Shown here in pieces: positions 60,041 through 64,000 of a stretch of 64,000 bases of DNA. The notes below the pieces were generated by a model that saw only the letters and a program-made list of their open reading frames with translations, had not been told where the DNA came from and searched no databases. The first letter of the stretch is position 1. Every line of letters starts with the position of its first letter. Position numbers and translations under genes: made by a program. This DNA comes from Rubricoccus marinus (GTDB lineage Bacteria > Bacteroidota > Rhodothermia > Rhodothermales > Rubricoccaceae). The stretch is taken from the NCBI RefSeq assembly GCF_002257665.1, contig NZ_MQWB01000001.1:3076619-3140618 (forward strand), written 5' to 3'.

Positions 60041-60864
60041 TGCCTACGCATTCCGCTCCTTTGCCCTACCGCCCTCCGACGCCCCCCGCCCACGCCTCTG
60101 GCGCCAGAGGCGCGCTCTGCCTGTGGGTGTGCGCCGTGGCAGCCGTGCTCCTGGCCTCCGGCGCGAGCGCGCAGAGCGGCTGGGGCGGCGGCGCCTTTTT
60201 CAACGCCGACGTGTTCCGCGCCGACCGCGAGGCGTGGCACGAGGAGCGCCTGGTCGTGCAGCGCCGCTTCTCAGCCGGGGCGGCCTCGCTGGAAGGCGGG
60301 ACCGTCTCGCGCAACGGCTTTACCGACCCCTTTGTCGCGACGGACCTGTACGCCCGCGCGGGCACCCGCGGCTACGGCAACCTGCGCGCGCAGTGGGCGC
60401 CCGAGGCCTCTGGCGTGCCGCGTCTGGACCTCCTCGCCGAGGCTTACGCGGTCGTCGGCACGGGCTGGGAGGCCTCTCTGGGTGCGAGGCACATCGTCAC
60501 CGCGAGCAGCGCCGCCACGCTAGGGACCGGCTCCGTCGCGAAGTACGTCGGCAACTGGACCGTCCGCGCCAGAGGCGTCGCGACGCTGGACGAGACGATC
60601 GCGGTTTCCACCTCGCTCTCGGCGCGCTACCTCTTCGACGGCGTCGGCGGGCTGACGGCTCCGTTCGCCGAGGTCACCGTCGGGCGTGGGCGGGAGCCGG
60701 TTGTGGCGGCAGGTGGGCTGGAGATCCGGCCGTCCTGGGTGGTGAACGGCCGGGTCCAGCGCGAGGTGCGCTCTGGCTTCGGCGTCTCGGCCTCGCTGGG
60801 CTACATCTGGGACGACTCGCTGACGCGCTGGACGGGAGGCCTGGGTGTGACGGGACGGTTTTAG
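60040..60864 (+). CDS. YaiO-type outer-membrane beta-barrel protein
   Basis: A 274-residue exported protein. The signal peptide is long and interrupted by a translated palindrome (AHASGARGALC) before the hydrophobic core (about 28-43, cleavage at GASA). The mature protein is a series of amphipathic strands ending in Phe, with WGGGAFFNADVFRADREAWHEERLVVQRRF and ending GYIWDDSLTRWTGGLGVTGRF, the pattern of YaiO barrels found with exopolysaccharide glycosyltransferases. It would let the polymer out across the outer membrane. The ATG shares its A with the stop codon of the glycosyltransferase gene. Confidence 0.85.
   Translation: MPTHSAPLPYRPPTPPAHASGARGALCLWVCAVAAVLLASGASAQSGWGGGAFFNADVFRADREAWHEERLVVQRRFSAGAASLEGGTVSRNGFTDPFVATDLYARAGTRGYGNLRAQWAPEASGVPRLDLLAEAYAVVGTGWEASLGARHIVTASSAATLGTGSVAKYVGNWTVRARGVATLDETIAVSTSLSARYLFDGVGGLTAPFAEVTVGRGREPVVAAGGLEIRPSWVVNGRVQREVRSGFGVSASLGYIWDDSLTRWTGGLGVTGRF
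60094..60111 (+). repeat. Exact 18-bp palindrome inside a coding sequence
   Basis: The whole 18-mer is in frame in the N-terminal region of the YaiO-type gene, encoding ASGARG just before the signal-peptide core. Confidence 0.85.
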
Positions 60865-60994
60865 CCACGGGGCCGCGCGCGAGGCCACGCCTCATACGCC
60901 AGAGGCCCGCGCCACTAGCTTCCACACCCCGCCTCTGGCGCCGCGTAACCTCGCGGCGCCGCGCCCGTTGAGAGCCGCGACCCTCTCCCCCATC

Positions 60995-62509
60995 ATGCGC
61001 CTTCGATCCGCCCTCGCCCTCGCCGCGCTCCTGTTCCCCGCGTTCCTCCACGCTCAGGTGGTGCAGACCGCCGGGGCGCAACCCGACGGTTCGCTGCCGC
61101 CAGAGGCCTCTGGCGGGATCACGCTCGAAGAGGCCATCGCGCTAGCGTTGCGCACGAGCCCAGAGGTCGCGCGCGCAGAGCTGGCCGAAGAGGGCCGCGG
61201 GCTCGCCATCAGCGGCGCCCGGACGGAGCGGTTGCCGTCTGTCAGTTTTTCAGCGCAGCCGTCACAGAGCTACGGCCTCTCCTTTGACCAGACCACCGGC
61301 CAGCTGGTCTCCCAGACCGTTGAGAGCTTCAACACGGGGCTGAGCGCGAACGTGCAGATCTACGACGGCGGCCGAACGCGGGCGCTCGTGCGGCAGGCCG
61401 AGTTCGACCGCGCCGCCGCCGAGGCCTCTGGCGAGCGGACGCGCCAGACCGTCGCGGCCGATGTGGCCGACCGCTTTTTGCAGCTCCTCCTGGACCGGCA
61501 GCTGGTCGAGATCCAGACCGAGCAGTTGGAGGCCGCGCGGCAGCAGCTGGACCGCGCGCAGCGCCTCGTGGCCGCTGGCGCGAGGCCCGAAAGCGACCTC
61601 CCCGCTGCCCGCGCGACCGTAGCCGAGCGCGTGGCCGCCCTCGCTGAAGCGACCGCCTCCATCGCGCGAGACCAGGTGCGTCTGCTGGACCGGCTCGGGC
61701 TTGGGCCTCTGGCGGAGGTGACGTTTGTCGGACCGACGCTGGAAGAGCTGGAGGCCGCCGGGCTGCTGGACCTCGCCGCGCCAGAGGTGGCCGCGCTCGT
61801 AGAGGCGGCGCTGGACTCGCGCCAGGACCTGCGCGCTCAAGAGATCGCCGTGGACGCGGCCGTGGCAGGCGAGGCGCTTGCGCGGACGGCCTCGCGGCCC
61901 AACGTGAGCGCCTTCGGCCAGATCGGGACGGGATATTCCAGCCTCGCCAGCCGCCTGACCAACCCGGACGCTGAGCCCACGCTGCTCCCGGTCACGCTCT
62001 CGGACGGTTCGCCGGTCCTCCTGGGAGGCGTCCCGTTTGTCGTCCCGCAGCAGCCGGACTTCGAGTTTGAGACGACGCCGTTTTTCAGCCAGCTCGGTGA
62101 CAACCGCAGCGGCAGCCTCGGCATCAGCGTGACGGTCCCCATCTTCGACCGCTTCGCGGCGCGGCGCCAGAGGCAGGAGGCCCGCCTCCAATCGGAAAAC
62201 GCGCGCGTCGAGCTGGACGCGCTGCGCCGCTCGGTCTCGGCGGAGATCGGGCTCGCCGCCGTCGAGATCGCAGGGGCCGAGGCGCGCCTGGACGCCGCCA
62301 ACGCCCGCGTCGAGGCTGCCCAGGCAGCAGTGGACGCGGAGGAGGCCCGCTACAGCCTCGGCGTGACCACGCCGTACGACCTCGCCGACGCCCGCGGCCG
62401 CCTCGCCGAGGCGCTGGCGGCGCGCGCGCAGTCCGCGTACACGCTCGTCTTTCGCCGCGCGCTGCTCCGCCTCGCCACCGGCGACGAGATCACCGACCTC
62501 ATCCCCTAG
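60995..62509 (+). CDS. TolC-family outer-membrane efflux channel
   Basis: A 504-residue exported protein. Signal peptide 1-20 (AFLHAQ); two homologous halves, each with long coiled helices (LDRAQRLVAAGARPESDLPAARATVAERVAALAEA; then ARLDAANARVEAAQAAVDAEEARYSLGVTTPYDLADARGRLAEALAAR) around beta strands. Start motif ITLEEAIALALRTSPEVARAELA is typical. It forms the trimeric outer-membrane duct of a tripartite exporter. ATG at 60995 chosen for the signal peptide. The HlyD-type adaptor follows after 70 nt. Confidence 0.92.
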   Translation: MRLRSALALAALLFPAFLHAQVVQTAGAQPDGSLPPEASGGITLEEAIALALRTSPEVARAELAEEGRGLAISGARTERLPSVSFSAQPSQSYGLSFDQTTGQLVSQTVESFNTGLSANVQIYDGGRTRALVRQAEFDRAAAEASGERTRQTVAADVADRFLQLLLDRQLVEIQTEQLEAARQQLDRAQRLVAAGARPESDLPAARATVAERVAALAEATASIARDQVRLLDRLGLGPLAEVTFVGPTLEELEAAGLLDLAAPEVAALVEAALDSRQDLRAQEIAVDAAVAGEALARTASRPNVSAFGQIGTGYSSLASRLTNPDAEPTLLPVTLSDGSPVLLGGVPFVVPQQPDFEFETTPFFSQLGDNRSGSLGISVTVPIFDRFAARRQRQEARLQSENARVELDALRRSVSAEIGLAAVEIAGAEARLDAANARVEAAQAAVDAEEARYSLGVTTPYDLADARGRLAEALAARAQSAYTLVFRRALLRLATGDEITDLIP

Positions 62510-62533
62510 CGCCGCTGGCGCGCCCGCGCTCTG

Positions 62534-62551
62534 GCTTCTGGCGCCAGAGGC
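62534..62551. repeat. 18-bp palindrome, one mismatch
   Basis: GCTTCTGGCGCCAGAGGC between tolC-like and hlyD-like genes, 28 bp before the adaptor start. Its presence inside an expected operon argues against strong termination. Confidence 0.8.
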
Positions 62552-62579
62552 CCCTCCCGCATCCTGACGCATCCCACCC

Positions 62580-64000
62580 ATGTCCCCAACGAAGAAACTC
62601 CTGATCGCCCTCGGTGTGGCCGTCGTGCTCCTGGTCGTCGTGGCCGTGGTGGTCGGCGGCGGCGGAGAGGACGGCGTCGAGGTGGAGACCGCCGAGGCGC
62701 GCGTGCGCCCGATTACCCAGGCGGTGACCGCCTCTGGCGTGGTCGCGGCCGAGAGCGAGGTGAGCATCTCGCCGGACGTCTCAGGTGAGGTCATCTTCGT
62801 GGGCGTCAAAGAAGGCGACGCCGTGGAGCGCGGACAACTTCTGCTCCGCATCCGCCCAGACACGTACGCCTCGCAGCGGCAGCAGGCGCTCGCGGGCGTG
62901 CGCGCCTCGCAGACGGATGTGGAGGCCGCGCGCGCGGACGCCGCGCAGGTGGCCGCCGAGCGCGGGCAGCTCCAGGCCGACATCGCGCAGGCCACGGCCG
63001 AGCGAGACCGCGCGCAGCGCACGATGGACCGCCAGCAATCCTTGCTGGACCAGGGGCTCGGCAGCGAGGTCGAGTTGGAGAACGCCAGAGGCGCCTTTGA
63101 GCAGGCCCGCGCGGCCGAGCAGGCGGCAAAGGCCCGGCTCGCAACGCTCGACACCCGCATCGCGAGCGCGCAGGCGCGGATTCGCGGCGCCGAAGCTCGG
63201 GTTTCCAGCGCGCAGGCCAGCGCGCAGCAGGCGGGTCAGCAGCTCGCGCAGACGGCGATCTACGCGCCCATGAGCGGGACCGTCACCTACCTCAACGTCG
63301 AAGCCGGCGAGCGCGTGGTCGGTACGGCCACGATGGCGGGCACCGAACTGCTCCGCATCGCGCAGCTCAACGACATGACCATCGAGATCGAGGTGAGTGA
63401 GACCGACGTGGCGAACCTCGCGCTGGGAGACAGTGCCCGCGTCGAAGTGGACGCGTTCCCGGACGACCCGCTCGTCGGCGTCGTCAGCGAGATCGCGACG
63501 AGCGCCCGCACGGCGCCCAACGCCAGCGGCCAGGCCTCCACCAACTTCCCGGTCACGATCGCCATCCTCGCCTCGGGCGAGACGCCAGAGGGCGTCACGC
63601 TCGCCGCCTCGGGCGAAGAGCGCACGCCTCGGGCGCCGTCGGTGCGCGTGAGGCCGGGCATGAACGGGACGGTGGACGTGTTCACGCGGACAGTCCCCAA
63701 CGCCGTCGTCGTGCCCATCCAGGCCGTGACCGTGCGCGATCTGAACGCGATCCGCCGGGACAGTCTCGAAACGGCAAACGCCAAGGGCGACGAGACCGCC
63801 GACCCCGACGCCGTCCCGGAAGAGGAAGACCTCCGCCGCGTGGTCTTCGTGGTGGTAGACGGCAAGGCCGAGATGCGCTTGGTCGAAACCGGCATCGCGG
63901 ACGACACGCACATCGAGATCACATCCGGCCTGGCAGGCGGCGAAACGGTCGTCACCGGCCCCTTCAAACTTCTCCGCACCACGCTGGACTCTGGCGATGC
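62580..64000 (+). CDS. HlyD/MacA-type periplasmic adaptor (cut by right edge)
   Basis: At least 473 residues, open to the right edge. N-terminal membrane anchor about 5-27 (LLIALGVAVVLLVVVAVVVGG); a lipoyl half with SGVVAAESEVSISPDVSGEVIFVGVKEGDAVERGQLLLRI; a long coiled-coil hairpin about 100-230; the second lipoyl half IYAPMSGTVTYLNVEAGERVVG; and beta-barrel and membrane-proximal domains. It links an inner-membrane ABC (MacB-like) pump to the TolC channel encoded just upstream; the pump genes are presumably beyond the edge. Confidence 0.92.
   Translation, partial: MSPTKKLLIALGVAVVLLVVVAVVVGGGGEDGVEVETAEARVRPITQAVTASGVVAAESEVSISPDVSGEVIFVGVKEGDAVERGQLLLRIRPDTYASQRQQALAGVRASQTDVEAARADAAQVAAERGQLQADIAQATAERDRAQRTMDRQQSLLDQGLGSEVELENARGAFEQARAAEQAAKARLATLDTRIASAQARIRGAEARVSSAQASAQQAGQQLAQTAIYAPMSGTVTYLNVEAGERVVGTATMAGTELLRIAQLNDMTIEIEVSETDVANLALGDSARVEVDAFPDDPLVGVVSEIATSARTAPNASGQASTNFPVTIAILASGETPEGVTLAASGEERTPRAPSVRVRPGMNGTVDVFTRTVPNAVVVPIQAVTVRDLNAIRRDSLETANAKGDETADPDAVPEEEDLRRVVFVVVDGKAEMRLVETGIADDTHIEITSGLAGGETVVTGPFKLLRTTLDSGD

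Overview
The window is a 64 kb piece of a GC-rich bacterial chromosome, about 50 genes on both strands, with two tRNA genes and no rRNA, prophage, insertion sequence or CRISPR array. Several traits point to Bacteroidota, most likely the Rhodothermia (Rubricoccus/Rubrivirga/Salinibacter side). Two secreted proteins end in type IX secretion sorting domains, there is a TonB-type outer-membrane protein with a carboxypeptidase-like N-terminal domain, and a DUF3098 protein is present. Starts lack Shine-Dalgarno sequences and follow pyrimidine-rich leaders, and TAnnTTTG-like promoter boxes occur. A xenorhodopsin gene is also present; a light-driven inward proton pump of this class has been described from Rubricoccus marinus. 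The genus assignment is inference.

Layout. 0-8 kb: APC permease (cut by the left edge), zinc ribbon protein, ribosomal protein L31, thymidine phosphorylase, a PspA/IM30 gene with two coiled-coil partners, enoyl-CoA hydratase and a CNNM/CBS protein. 8-20 kb: membrane protein, a very large metallopeptidase/propeller/barrel fusion, a TonB-type receptor, a Spy-like lipoprotein, a SEC-C protein and a CDC48-type AAA+ ATPase. 20-31 kb: Cys-cluster protein, xenorhodopsin, oxidoreductases, tRNA-Leu, trehalose synthesis (otsA, otsB), a free NFACT-R domain, PBP4, small envelope proteins and TesB. 31-43 kb: M23 peptidases, L,D-transpeptidase, a structured non-coding stretch, an NtrC-type regulator, and a row of histidine kinase, Ras-like GTPase, OmpA-like and coiled-coil genes, then DinB, a lipoprotein and a MATE exporter. 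43-54 kb: M20 dipeptidase, a compact bacterial PARP, IspH, two type IX cargo proteins and tRNA-Ser. 54-64 kb: a tightly coupled five-gene cyclic-di-GMP/glycosyltransferase/outer-membrane operon, then a TolC and HlyD efflux pair running off the right edge.

The most striking signal is not a gene. The 9-mer CCTCTGGCG (or CGCCAGAGG) is scattered through the whole window, roughly three per kb, in genes and between them. In most intergenic gaps two copies are paired into the palindromes GCCTCTGGCGCCAGAGGC or CGCCAGAGGCCTCTGGCG. It behaves like a DNA uptake sequence or a highly iterated palindrome and leaves recurring peptides (ASG, PLA, PEA, ARG, RQR) in proteins. A second repeat class, 7-bp tandem arrays (TAGCCAG, GGGTTCT, traces of GGGGACT), sits at or beside stop codons.

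Genes appear to work together in several blocks: envelope stress (PspA trio), trehalose production (otsA/otsB), peptidoglycan remodelling (dacB, L,D-transpeptidase, two M23 proteins), a GTPase-OmpA-coiled-coil module next to a two-component pair, and cyclic-di-GMP-linked polysaccharide synthesis.
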